A DNA stretch of 64,000 nt. It comes from Dictyobacter alpinus. GTDB lineage: Bacteria > Chloroflexota > Ktedonobacteria > Ktedonobacterales > Ktedonobacteraceae. Location: the NCBI RefSeq assembly GCF_003967575.1, contig NZ_BIFT01000001.1, positions 4,464,001 through 4,528,000 of the forward strand, in the 5' to 3' direction. The translations under genes and the position numbers were made by a program. Below, one piece after another: positions 1 to 8,667 of the stretch (positions within the stretch are counted from its first letter, which is position 1; each line of letters begins with the position of its first letter). The notes under the pieces were generated by a model, which saw nothing but the letters and a program-made list of their open reading frames with translations, did no database searches and was not told the DNA's origin.

Positions 1-1046
1 ACCCCAACCACAGTCCCCTTCTGCAGATTGATCTCAACCAGATTATTGTTATTCAGGTTTACCACCAGCGCGTCACCATTTAAAGGATTGATCGTCATGC
101 CGCCGGGGTTATTCAATGGTCCACCTTTGAAGATGGTCTGCGATTTTACCGAGTGCTTGAGCTTGCTGCTGAATGGATAGCCAGCGATGCGGTTGGTTGA
201 AGGATCAACGGCCAGCAGGACATCTTTCCATTTGTCGTGGCCAACTTTAAGCTCCGGCAGCCAGCGCAGCTCAATCTTCGAAATCTTATCCCGCAGTCCG
301 AACTGGCCGATCTGCGTTACCTTGAATTTGACAGGCTTACCGCGCTCCTGCTGCTTGATATCGACGCGCAAGATCTTGCCGTCAAGTTTGTTGCTGGTAA
401 AGAAGGTCGCGATATTGTCCATATCTTTATTGTTGGTTTGACCAACCGTAATGCCCCAGGGTCCATTGAAGAGGGGACTTTTCAGGGTCTGGAAAATGGA
501 GCCATTGGCATTAAGGATCAACACGTCATTGCCGGCCGAGTTTGCCACCAGCAGCCTGCCGCCGTCGAAGGCCATCGCCGAGGGACCCGATACGCCGTTG
601 GCGGCTGGCATATTAAAGACGCGTCCCTTGCCCGCAACCGGAGCGAACTTTACCAACGTCATACCCTTGTCCTCATTACCAATATTAGAGACAAGTACAT
701 CGCCAGCCTTCAGCGTTGATGATAGATTGGCCGGGGTGATCACGATCTTGTAAGGGTTAGGATCAACCATGGCTCTTTTTCCAGTGAAATCGAGCACGTT
801 AGCTGTGCTCCCGATCTGCGAGATATTTTTCAGCCCATTGATGTTGGTGATGGCTGGAGCGTGCCATTGTTTATGTTGCTGATATGCCGCGTGTGAGGTG
901 CTCAATTGCTGTAAAGCAAAAAATATGATCGCACCCAACAGTACTACAATCGTCGCCATGATACCCAGACGACCACCACGTGAAGATAAAAACTTTGTGG
1001 AGCCTGCCGTAGCGGGCTGAGTATGCGCCGTGTTAAGAAGTGACAT
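1..1046 (-). CDS. Partial signal-anchored beta-propeller-like protein (3' end outside window)
   Basis: The minus-strand frame is open from an ATG at 1044-1046 to the window edge, giving 348 codons without a stop. The start follows a purine-rich GAAGGGAAGAAG stretch. Residues about 28-46 are one hydrophobic segment (IMATIVVLLGAIIFFALQQ) after a short basic N-terminus, so the protein is probably anchored or exported. Downstream are repeated strand-like blocks such as GPSAMAFDGGRLLVANSAGN and NPGGMTINPLNGDALVVN, which is the pattern of NHL/SMP-30-type beta-propellers. No catalytic residues can be assigned. The opposite-strand frames here are shadows. Function is unknown; a surface or secreted propeller is the best reading. 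Confidence 0.7.
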   Translation of the reverse strand, partial: MSLLNTAHTQPATAGSTKFLSSRGGRLGIMATIVVLLGAIIFFALQQLSTSHAAYQQHKQWHAPAITNINGLKNISQIGSTANVLDFTGKRAMVDPNPYKIVITPANLSSTLKAGDVLVSNIGNEDKGMTLVKFAPVAGKGRVFNMPAANGVSGPSAMAFDGGRLLVANSAGNDVLILNANGSIFQTLKSPLFNGPWGITVGQTNNKDMDNIATFFTSNKLDGKILRVDIKQQERGKPVKFKVTQIGQFGLRDKISKIELRWLPELKVGHDKWKDVLLAVDPSTNRIAGYPFSSKLKHSVKSQTIFKGGPLNNPGGMTINPLNGDALVVNLNNNNLVEINLQKGTVVG

Positions 1047-1215
1047 CTCTACTTCTTCCCTTCTTGTCAAAGACAAGTTAAATACATAAACACAAATATA
1101 TCGCACAATTTGCGACCTTCTGTGCTTTTACACGAAGCGATAAAGTCACATTTTCTCAATAACCTAAAAGTCACCTCAAATGCCTATTGCTTTTGTCAAA
1201 CTTCTTTTGATGGAT

Positions 1216-1312
1216 TGTTCGCCCGCGACGCGGGCGGAGGGGGAGGAGGGAGTTGCCGCGGGCACAGCCCCCGAACCCCCAGTCGAGGGCAAGAAGAGCC
1301 AGGAGACAGCAA
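1216..1312. repeat. GC-rich modular hairpin repeat, copy 1
   Basis: The gap 1047-1452 holds no credible gene. It contains a GC-rich block with a CCCGCGACGCGGG hairpin, a GGGGGAGGAGGGAG purine tract, then GCACAGCCCCCGAACCCCCA and a GTCGAGGGC tail. The same module order recurs at 11880-11975 (opposite orientation) and twice within 32697-33010. This marks a dispersed repeat family, not coding sequence. Confidence 0.6.
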
Positions 1313-1398
1313 AAGGTGAGTCTCAACCGTCAGAAGATGATAAATCTGAGCAATAAATAAGCGTTGCTACAGTAGGCCTTGTAGCGATAAATAAAGAA

Positions 1399-1435
1399 CC
1401 CTCATAAAGCCAGTACTGAAGCGGCTTTATGAGGG
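1399..1435 (-). terminator. Hairpin terminator downstream of tRNA-Thr
   Basis: A perfect 13-bp stem (CCCTCATAAAGCC at 1399-1411 with its complement at 1423-1435) has an 11-nt loop. It is flanked by A-rich sequence on the left and TTTT on the right, so it could act in both directions. It lies just past the 3' end of the minus-strand tRNA gene. Confidence 0.7.
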
Positions 1436-1452
1436 TTTTGGTCATAAAAAAG

Positions 1453-1524
1453 AGCCGAAGGTCGGATTTGAACCGACGACCCACGCTTTACGAAAGCGTT
1501 GCTCTACCCCTGAGCTACATCGGC
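1453..1524 (-). tRNA. tRNA-Thr (anticodon CGT)
   Basis: The minus strand folds into a full cloverleaf. The acceptor pairs GCCGATG with CTTCGGC (one T:T mismatch), the D arm is GCTC/GAGC, the anticodon stem is ACGCT/AGCGT around loop TTCGTAA, and the T arm is GTCGG/CCGAC around TTCAAAT. Loop positions 34-36 read CGT, which decodes ACG threonine codons. The discriminator base is T and no CCA is encoded. Confidence 0.93.
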
Positions 1525-1659
1525 GGGTATTGTCGCAGGAACCAGTCCATAATGATTTATGTCCGCTCCTCTTAACACTGCCGATTATACCTGTAAACCT
1601 ATGCTATGTCAAGCGCTTTAGAACACAAATTTTCTCCCCTCCCAAAAATACTACTCCCC

Positions 1660-1785
1660 CATCCCACTATGTTGTGTGAGGATGGTTACCAGTCTGCATC
1701 CCACATGTTGTGTGAGGATGGTGCGCGGCCGCGGCCGCGCACCATCCTCACACAACATAGGCGAGCGCCGCAGGCGCGAGGCGTG
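1660..1785. repeat. Direct repeat feeding a perfect 54-nt palindrome
   Basis: Positions 1705-1758 are a perfect palindrome with 27-bp arms and no spacer, centred on GCGCGGCCGCGGCCGCGC. The first 18 bases of its left arm occur once more at 1669-1686, preceded in both cases by CATCCCAC, so a direct repeat of about 36 bp leads into the palindrome. It is followed by GAGCGCCGCAGGCGCGAGG and CGTG, a module also found after the palindrome at 63187. The element fills most of the gap between tRNA-Thr and rdgB; no gene is evident in 1525-1964. Confidence 0.85.
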
Positions 1786-1964
1786 TGCCCAGGCGACAAG
1801 CATCAACCAGGCGATTATAGTCCAAGTGTATTTTCTTATTTGCAATTGATGCATCTCGTAATGATTTCTAGTGCTTAAATACAGAAATGTTCATCTCGAC
1901 AACTCTACTATGGTATGGTAAAATAGAGTCCAACGTTTCGATCCCGTCTAGTTTGGAGTTTTGT

Positions 1965-2579
1965 ATGCGCGTCCTACTGGTTGCAACCACAAATCGTCAT
2001 AAGTTGGAAGAGTATCGAGCAATATTTCAGGATCTACCTTATCAATTGCTCTCGCTAAAAGACCTCGCTATCGATTTTGATGTAGAAGAGACGGGTACGA
2101 CCTTTCTGGAAAATGCGGAACTAAAAGCTCTGACATATGCTCGTGCAGCAGGTGTACTTACACTGGCTGATGACTCTGGTCTGGAAATTGATGCCCTTGG
2201 AGGGGAACCTGGAGTGTATTCCGCTCGCTTTGCGGGCGTTGATACCCCCTATGAGCAACGTTTCCCGCTTCTCTATGAGCGCTTACGCAATGTTCCTGCA
2301 GATCAGTGGACCGCCCGTTTCAAATGTGTGATTACGCTCGCTGAACCTTCCGGGTATCATCAGAGTGTTGATGGGGCGATTGAAGGCGTCATTACTGATC
2401 CACCCCGTGGAGCCAACGGGTTTGGCTATGATCCTATCTTCCTGGTTCCAGAACTCGGAAAGACAACCGCTGAACTTCCACCAGCGCAGAAAAACCAGAT
2501 TAGCCATCGCGGACGAGCAGCGCTTAAGGCGCATGCTTTACTGGAGAACTGGTCGCCATCCCCCTTGTCTCCCCAATAG
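1965..2579 (+). CDS. rdgB: RdgB/HAM1 family XTP/dITP diphosphatase
   Basis: This 204-aa protein has the Ham1 signatures in order: ATTNRHKLEEYRAIF at the N-terminus, ADDSGLEIDALGGEPGVYSA in the middle, and GFGYDPIFLVPELG followed by KNQISHRGRA near the C-terminus. The family hydrolyses inosine and xanthosine triphosphates to monophosphates and keeps deaminated purines out of nucleic acids. Its length is typical. I chose the ATG at 1965 over an in-frame upstream ATG at 1887 because homology starts at MRVLLVATTN and GGAG sits 6 nt before it. It is followed after 54 nt by an exonuclease-domain gene, probably in the same transcript. Confidence 0.95.
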   Translation: MRVLLVATTNRHKLEEYRAIFQDLPYQLLSLKDLAIDFDVEETGTTFLENAELKALTYARAAGVLTLADDSGLEIDALGGEPGVYSARFAGVDTPYEQRFPLLYERLRNVPADQWTARFKCVITLAEPSGYHQSVDGAIEGVITDPPRGANGFGYDPIFLVPELGKTTAELPPAQKNQISHRGRAALKAHALLENWSPSPLSPQ

Positions 2580-2633
2580 GTACGGGGATGTTGTTTGTTC
2601 AATGTAGTCGAGAGAGCTGAGGACAGAGAATTT

Positions 2634-5600
2634 ATGGCGAAAAGACCAGCCATTCGTGTTGCCCTTGATTTAGAGACGACCGGTTTACATCCCGAGCAAG
2701 ATACGATCCTGGAGATCGCTGCTGTAAAGTTTCAAGGGACTGAAGTCATCGATACATTAGAGACATTCGTGACTCCCGGACGTCCTATTCCTTATCGGGT
2801 GCAGCGCTTGACTGGTATTAAGCCAGAGCATCTGGTTGGCGCACCTCCGTTTGCGGCTGTCGCTAAGGATTTGCAGGCTTTCCTGGCAGACCTGCCGATT
2901 GTTGGACATAGTATTCCTTTTGATGCGAGCTTCTTACGGATGCGCGGCATCGCTCGCTCGAATCCTCTCATCGATACTTTTGAGATGGCAACTGTTTTAT
3001 TGCCGTCACTGGTTAGCTATAATCTGGGACAGGTCGCGGAGGCTCTGGGTGTGCGGGTGCCACATGATCGCCATCGTGCTATGGTGGATACGGTACTGGC
3101 CATGGAGGTCTTTAATGTACTACATCAGCGTCTGCAGGAAGTGGACCTGGATGTGCTGAATGATCTGGCGAATCTGGATGCGCCTCGGTCCTGGCCTTTG
3201 TTGCATTTCTTTCGGCAGGAGTTGCGTGATCGGCAGGAGCGTGATGGGTTGATGGGTCGCCTGTCCCGTGGCAGCCTGGGTGATCGCTTTGCTGCTCAAC
3301 TGGGTATGGATCCACGGGTCCTTTCTTTCGCGGTTGGTCGCGATGTGGCCAGTGCCGCCGAACCCGCAACTCCTGCGGTGATTCCGGCTATTGATCCTCC
3401 CGTACACATAGCTCCTGATGGCCAGCAGCCGAGCGCCCAACGTGATAGTGCCAGGGCCGCCGTGCGCCAGTCTTTAGAGCAGCGTGCGCCATTGTTGTTG
3501 GAGCTTACGCTGGGTGGACATGATTATGATGCTGCTTTGCGGCCTGTGCTTGAATGGTTGGCTGAAGAACCTGGGCCTGCTGAGCCTCCACGCCGTTTAG
3601 TGATCGCTTGTGTGAATCAGCAGTATGCCCGCCGTTTAATTGATATCATTCTCCCCACCCTGCAGGCCCAACTTCATGCTCAGATCCCTGTCGCGTATAT
3701 GGCTGAACATGGCGGTTACCTCTGCACCCATCGTTGGTTTGGCGCGGCCATGCGCCGTACCAGTGGTGAACTCACGGCCGAGCAGGCGCGTGGTCTGGCC
3801 AAGCTGCGGCTTTGGACCCATGAGACGCTGCAAGGTAATCGTAGTGAGCTGACACTCTTGCAGCAAGAGATGGCAGCCTGGGATAGAATTTCGTCCGATT
3901 TTGAGCAGAAGCGCTCGCTTGATCCACGCTTTGAGAAGAGTTATCAGAACTGCACATATCGCCGGAAAGGCTATTGTTTTGTCGAACTGGCCGAGGAGCG
4001 TATTAAAGCTGCTCAACTGGTGGTGACGACCCATACTGGACTCTTCGATGACCTGTGTCTGTCCCATCCTTTGCTGGCCGATGTTGATCGTCGCTTGATC
4101 CTGGATGCTGATTTGCTGGAGGAAGAGAATATTCGCTGGGGAGGCTCAGAGTTTGATCAGGTACAGGTGCTACGGCTCTTGAATACGATTGGTACCGAGT
4201 TGCCGGACGGACGCTATCAAGGCTTATTGGCGCTGGCTGCTCCGGTTTTGCGTGAGAATGGTCCTGGTGGCCTGTCGACTACGCAGACGGTGACGAAGGC
4301 TGAACTGGATCAGCGTTTATTACAGTGGTTTCAGACCTTGCGTCAGGCACGGGCGTCGGTTGAGCGTTTATTCGCGGCCTTTCTCGCGCTGGTTGAAGAT
4401 TCTGCTCAAAGTGGCAAGGGACGTTCGGATGCGGCGCATCGCGCTCATGCTCGTGGACATGAACGGGCGGATCAGCCGTTGCGCATCAATGGAAATATTC
4501 GCCAGCTTGGTTCCTGGGATGAGGCCAATCAGGCCTGGCAGCAGGCTTCACAGCGTTTGCGGGCCGTCATCGATATGGCCAATCTGGCCGAAAAAACCAT
4601 TCTTTCTGCTCAGAAGGGGCGCCGTAAGCCTGAGAAGGGGAGTGGTGAGGATAGTTCCGTGGCCTCAGAATTGGTGACTACGGCCTATCAATTGGGTGAG
4701 TTGGTACAGAAGGTGCAGCAGGCGATGTCTCTTGAGGAAAGCGATTCGGTCCACTGGCTACGGACACCGCCGATGCCTGCGACCCAGCAGAATGCGGCCA
4801 GGAATGCGGCTGACCCCGCTACACGTTCTTTAGCTGTTGAGCATGCCCCAATCTTACATTCTCAACTGGTGCAGACTTCGGCTATCTTCAAACGGTTACT
4901 ATTGCAGGAACACACTGGTACGATTTTTGTTGGTACCGCCCTGTCGGTAGATGGTTCTTTTGGCTTTGCCCGTCAGCGTCTGGGACTGGAGCAGGAATCG
5001 ATTGCTGAGACTTCCCTGACAGCCAATCACGCTGAACAGACGCTGATCTATCTGCCAAACGATGTGCCTGAGCCGAATTCGCCACAGTATCAGCGTCATG
5101 TTGAGGAGTCCCTGATCAATATCGCTACGGCTCTCGAAGGCAAAGTTGTCGCCCTTTTCACGTCCCATGCTGCTCTACGTAGTACCTATACGGCGATAAA
5201 ACCCATCCTGGAGGCGCGTGATATCCTGGTCCTGGGTCAGGGAGCGGACGGCTCTCCGCGCCAACTCTGGCAGGTTTTTCAATCGCAGGAACGCGTGGTG
5301 ATCCTTGGTACGGGGAGCTTTTGGGATAGTGTGGATGATGTTGCGCGCACACCCACCTGTCTATTTATTGCCCGCTTGCCGATGCCGGTCCTGAATGATC
5401 CTCCCCTTGCGGCGCGTGCCGAACAATATTCTGATCAACTCCGCCAGTTGACGGTGCCGATGGCGACGCAGCGTGTGCGACGAGTCATTGATCGTGTTAT
5501 ATGGAGTGGCCGTGAGCGGAATACTGTGGTCTTATTCGATCGCCGTGTGACTTCCAAAGAATATGGTTCTACCGTCCTCCATAGCTTGCCCCGTTGCTCA

Positions 5601-5687
5601 CAACGTCAGGGTTCTGTCTCGTTGATGCCTGATGCAATGTTGGACTGGTTGACTGCTGAAGGGTCCTGGGATGATAATAACTCCTGA
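2634..5687 (+). CDS. DEDDh exonuclease domain fused to a degenerate DinG-like helicase region
   Basis: The 1017-aa protein begins with a DnaQ-like DEDDh exonuclease: DLETTG (residues 11-16), GHSIPFDASF near 91, and HRAMVD near 147. The rest aligns by pattern with the DinG/XPD helicase layout, including a C-terminal region (TGTIFVGTALSVDGSF, GKVVALFTSHAAL, VVLFDRR). The ATPase motifs are eroded, however. The Walker A position reads LELTLGGHDYDA (289-300) in place of a GTGKT loop, the DEAH position reads DADLLEE (491-497), and the motif VI position reads QRVRRVIDR. Cysteines at 364, 440 and 448 may be the remains of an Fe-S cluster site. The start is the ATG at 2634 after TGAGG; a TTG at 2595 is a weaker option. 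The exonuclease is probably active and the helicase part probably not. Confidence 0.8.
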   Translation: MAKRPAIRVALDLETTGLHPEQDTILEIAAVKFQGTEVIDTLETFVTPGRPIPYRVQRLTGIKPEHLVGAPPFAAVAKDLQAFLADLPIVGHSIPFDASFLRMRGIARSNPLIDTFEMATVLLPSLVSYNLGQVAEALGVRVPHDRHRAMVDTVLAMEVFNVLHQRLQEVDLDVLNDLANLDAPRSWPLLHFFRQELRDRQERDGLMGRLSRGSLGDRFAAQLGMDPRVLSFAVGRDVASAAEPATPAVIPAIDPPVHIAPDGQQPSAQRDSARAAVRQSLEQRAPLLLELTLGGHDYDAALRPVLEWLAEEPGPAEPPRRLVIACVNQQYARRLIDIILPTLQAQLHAQIPVAYMAEHGGYLCTHRWFGAAMRRTSGELTAEQARGLAKLRLWTHETLQGNRSELTLLQQEMAAWDRISSDFEQKRSLDPRFEKSYQNCTYRRKGYCFVELAEERIKAAQLVVTTHTGLFDDLCLSHPLLADVDRRLILDADLLEEENIRWGGSEFDQVQVLRLLNTIGTELPDGRYQGLLALAAPVLRENGPGGLSTTQTVTKAELDQRLLQWFQTLRQARASVERLFAAFLALVEDSAQSGKGRSDAAHRAHARGHERADQPLRINGNIRQLGSWDEANQAWQQASQRLRAVIDMANLAEKTILSAQKGRRKPEKGSGEDSSVASELVTTAYQLGELVQKVQQAMSLEESDSVHWLRTPPMPATQQNAARNAADPATRSLAVEHAPILHSQLVQTSAIFKRLLLQEHTGTIFVGTALSVDGSFGFARQRLGLEQESIAETSLTANHAEQTLIYLPNDVPEPNSPQYQRHVEESLINIATALEGKVVALFTSHAALRSTYTAIKPILEARDILVLGQGADGSPRQLWQVFQSQERVVILGTGSFWDSVDDVARTPTCLFIARLPMPVLNDPPLAARAEQYSDQLRQLTVPMATQRVRRVIDRVIWSGRERNTVVLFDRRVTSKEYGSTVLHSLPRCSQRQGSVSLMPDAMLDWLTAEGSWDDNNS

Positions 5688-5795
5688 TGTCAGGAGTGTG
5701 GGCCTCCTCAAACCTGAGTGCCGTTACACGGTTTATGTGTGCTAATTCTATTATGCTTGTTCTATCTACAAGGAGCTGGAAAGAGAGCTGGATGT

Positions 5796-7967
5796 ATGTC
5801 GCTGAATACCCCTGCGAAAAGTGCTGATGGTCGCCAGTTGCGTGTTGTGTATGGTGCCTGCCCCCATGATTGTCCCGATACCTGTGCGTTAGAGACGCAT
5901 GTGGATGAACAGGGTCGTGCCGTACGGGTGCAGGGACGCTCGAACCATCCGGTTACGCGTGGCTGGTTGTGTGCCAAGGTCAATCGCTATCTTGAACGTG
6001 TCTATCATCCAGAACGTCTGCTGTATCCTCTACGCCGCAGTGGACCCAAGGGGAGCGGCCAGTTTACGCGTATCTCCTGGGATGAAGCGATCGCTGAGAT
6101 TGCTGGCCGCTGGCGTCAGTTAGCAGACACGCATGGCGCGGAAACTATTTTACCCTATAGCTATGCCGGTACGCTGGGATTAGTCCAGGGAGCTGTGACC
6201 GACTCGCGTTTCTGGAATCGCCTGGGTGCCAGCCAGCTTGAGCGTGCGATCTGTGGCCATGCCGCTGAAGAGGCTGTCTTACTGACTGTTGGCGGCCGTC
6301 TCGCTGCTTCTCCAGAGTCCCTAGCTGAGAGTAAGTTGATTCTGATCTGGGGTAGTAATCCTGCCAGTACGGCGCCGCACGTCATGCCTTTCTTGCGCGA
6401 AGCTCAGCGCAACGGCTCACGTGTCATCGTCATTGATCCTATTCGTACTTTGACGGCTCGTTCGGCCGATCAACATATCCAGCCCCTGCCCGGAAGTGAT
6501 GCCGCGCTGGCCCTCTCCATGATGTATGTCATGGTCAATGAAGGTCTGCATAATACTGCCTGGATCGCCGAGCATACGCTTGGTTGGGAGCAGCTACGAG
6601 AACGCATCCAGCAATATCCGCCAGAACGGGCCGCGGCGATTACCGGATTGGCCGTGGAGACAATTGTCACGCTGGCCCGGGAATATGCCACGACCGCGCC
6701 TGCGCTACTCAGGATCTCTGATGGCATTAATCGCCATACCAATGGCGGTCAGATGGTACGTACTCTGGCCTGCCTGCCTGCTGTGGTGGGACAATATGGT
6801 GTGGCCGGTGGGGGCTTGATGTATAGTACCAGTGACTGGTTGAAGTGGGATCGCGCGACTGTTGGCCGTGGTGATGACCCCGCCTGTCCGCCAGCTACCC
6901 GTAGCTTGAATATGAATCGCCTGGGCGCTATCCTGACCGGTGAGGCCGATCCTCCCGTTTACTCGCTGTATGTCTATAATGCTAATCCCGTAGCTTCAAC
7001 GCCCAATGCGGGTAAGGTCGTCGAGGGCTTGATGCGTGAGGATCTCTTCACGGTTGTCCATGAGCTTTTCGAGACCGATACTGCTCGTTATGCCGATATT
7101 ATTTTGCCGGCGACTAGCCAGCTGGAGCAGGTGGATATCCATAAGCCCTATGGGCATCTCTTCCTGCAATATAATACGCCTGCCATCGAGCCTCAAGGTG
7201 AGGCGCGTAGCAACTGGGATGTCATGCGCGCCCTGGCTGCAGCCATGGGTTTCCAGGAATCCTGGTTAACCGCGGATGCTAATGAGATCATTGACGAGGT
7301 GCTAACAACAACGGCGGCCCGGCAGCCGCTACTGGCGGGCCTGACCCTTGAACGCTTCCAGGCTGAAGGCTCGATCCCATTGGCCATTCCCGAACATGAG
7401 CGTATTCCCTTCAGCGATGGTAAATTCCGCACCCCTTCAGGCAAAGTTGAATTCTACTCAGAACAAGCGGCCGCTAAAGGCTATGATCCAATGCCCGGCT
7501 GGGTCCCTGAAGTCGAGTCCCGACCAGATCCACTTCGGCCTGCGACAAAAGGTGAGGCACTCCCCTTACTCAGTTCTGCGGCCCATCATTTTATCAGTTC
7601 TACATTCGCCAACCAGCAGACCTTGATGACCAAAGAGCACGCTCCAACCCTGCGTATCAATCCCGAAGACGCAAAGCTACGGGGTATTCGCTCTGGTCAA
7701 CTGGTGCATGTCAGCAACGAACGTGGCTGGTGCCGGCTCGTCGCCGAAGTCTCAGAAGTTGTCCGTCCTGGTGTCCTCGCCACCACCACCGTCTGGTGGC
7801 CAAAATTCAGTCCCGACCAGCGCAACATTAACTGGACCACCTCGGACCGTCTCGCCGACTTCAACGGTGGCAGCACATTTTACACCAATCTCGTCTTTGT
7901 CACTCCCGAAGAAAGCAGCCAGCCGCAAGAAAGTCCAGTCGGCGTTTTTGTCGAAAACAAATCTTAA
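5796..7967 (+). CDS. Molybdopterin-dependent oxidoreductase (DMSO reductase superfamily)
   Basis: The protein of about 723 aa has an N-terminal 4Fe-4S site (CPHDCPDTC, with a fourth Cys in GWLCAK), followed by the bis-MGD catalytic core (ISWDEAIAEIA, LIWGSNPASTAPH, VIDPIRTLTA, GSDAALALSMM). The C-terminal molybdopterin dinucleotide-binding domain includes LRINPEDAKLRGI. The Mo ligand and the substrate cannot be assigned from sequence. There is no Tat signal, so it is likely cytoplasmic. No neighbouring gene encodes an electron-transfer or membrane subunit. The start at 5796 is preferred because it precedes MSLNTP and follows GAGAG; the frame stays open upstream to 5718. It is co-directional with the preceding exonuclease gene. 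Confidence 0.88.
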   Translation: MSLNTPAKSADGRQLRVVYGACPHDCPDTCALETHVDEQGRAVRVQGRSNHPVTRGWLCAKVNRYLERVYHPERLLYPLRRSGPKGSGQFTRISWDEAIAEIAGRWRQLADTHGAETILPYSYAGTLGLVQGAVTDSRFWNRLGASQLERAICGHAAEEAVLLTVGGRLAASPESLAESKLILIWGSNPASTAPHVMPFLREAQRNGSRVIVIDPIRTLTARSADQHIQPLPGSDAALALSMMYVMVNEGLHNTAWIAEHTLGWEQLRERIQQYPPERAAAITGLAVETIVTLAREYATTAPALLRISDGINRHTNGGQMVRTLACLPAVVGQYGVAGGGLMYSTSDWLKWDRATVGRGDDPACPPATRSLNMNRLGAILTGEADPPVYSLYVYNANPVASTPNAGKVVEGLMREDLFTVVHELFETDTARYADIILPATSQLEQVDIHKPYGHLFLQYNTPAIEPQGEARSNWDVMRALAAAMGFQESWLTADANEIIDEVLTTTAARQPLLAGLTLERFQAEGSIPLAIPEHERIPFSDGKFRTPSGKVEFYSEQAAAKGYDPMPGWVPEVESRPDPLRPATKGEALPLLSSAAHHFISSTFANQQTLMTKEHAPTLRINPEDAKLRGIRSGQLVHVSNERGWCRLVAEVSEVVRPGVLATTTVWWPKFSPDQRNINWTTSDRLADFNGGSTFYTNLVFVTPEESSQPQESPVGVFVENKS

Positions 7968-8013
7968 GTGTGTGCCTTACTCTCGTGATGGCCATCTTTT
8001 CTCTCGCAGGGTC

Positions 8014-8126
8014 GTGGCAACATATCAGTTCACATCCTCTTTCATCGTTTGGTGGCAACATATCAGCTCACATGCTCTTTCATCGTTGGTGCAGAAATGG
8101 CGCGAATGCGCCATTTCTGCACCAAC
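8014..8126. repeat. 38-bp direct repeat followed by 19-bp-arm palindrome
   Basis: A unit starting GTGGCAACATATCAG and ending CTCTTTCATCGTT occurs at 8014-8049 and again at 8052-8087 with two differences. The end of the second copy runs directly into a palindrome: arms 8085-8103 and 8108-8126 are perfect over 19 bp around a GAAT loop, with inner sequence GGCGC/GCGCC. No convincing gene lies in 7968-8310; short frames here span the repeats and have no family signature. Confidence 0.85.
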
Positions 8127-8216
8127 CAATAAAACAAGAATGGGGACGCCTGCGCTCCCCAGGCTGGCTAAAAACACACCGCATGGGAGCCAGACACACC
8201 CCCAATGAATTGTACT

Positions 8217-8243
8217 AACCCGTTGCGTTAATTTGACGGGTTT
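8217..8243 (+). terminator. Small hairpin with T-run
   Basis: AACCCGT (8217-8223) pairs with ACGGGTT (8236-8242) and the stem runs into TTTT. It lies between the molybdopterin oxidoreductase gene and the next plus-strand gene, so it could end read-through. The stem is short. Confidence 0.45.
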
Positions 8244-8310
8244 TATGCTCTATGTTACCATAACCTTAAGTGGATTTTTAAGGTCTGCTATTCTTGAGGA
8301 GAGTGTCACA

Positions 8311-8667
8311 ATGAACTTATACGAGCAGTTATTGGTGGTGAGACAGCGGCTCGAAGGTATTGGAGCGCATGATGATAGCATGGAGCAAGTTGAGAAATTG
8401 CTGAAGAAGGCCGAATCTGCCAGAAATGACCGTACGAGTATTTCTCAAGTACAAGTTTTGCGTCACATGTTGCGCATGCCTGAAACGCAAGATAACTACA
8501 ACGTCTACAATGATCTACAAGAGCTGATCAGTGAACGCGATGAGACAGAAATCATGGCGCGTGAAGATTCCGCTCCCGCGGCCTATGTAGACACTGAGCG
8601 TCGTCCTAAGCCGAAATCCTATTATAAGGATAAGGCACGTAAAGAAAAAGAGCAAAAGAAGGGCTAA
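8311..8667 (+). CDS. Hypothetical 118-aa charged protein
   Basis: Starts MNLYEQLLVVRQRLEGIG after GAGGAGAG, 7 nt upstream. The first 80 residues are helix-rich and acidic/basic mixed, with coiled-coil-like spacing (SMEQVEKLLKKAESARND). The C-terminus is strongly basic (KSYYKDKARKEKEQKKG). There is no signal peptide or membrane segment. I do not recognise the family. Its stop codon abuts the stop codon of the convergent pspA with no gap, so the two transcripts must overlap or share an end. The basic tail could bind nucleic acid or membrane, but this is only a guess. Confidence 0.75.
   Translation: MNLYEQLLVVRQRLEGIGAHDDSMEQVEKLLKKAESARNDRTSISQVQVLRHMLRMPETQDNYNVYNDLQELISERDETEIMAREDSAPAAYVDTERRPKPKSYYKDKARKEKEQKKG

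Noticed and set aside
237..753. Three plus-strand frames of 84-160 codons in the first 750 bases
   Set aside because: They lie opposite a minus-strand frame open for 348 codons with a clean start, a membrane anchor and propeller-like repeats; they have no ribosome binding sites.
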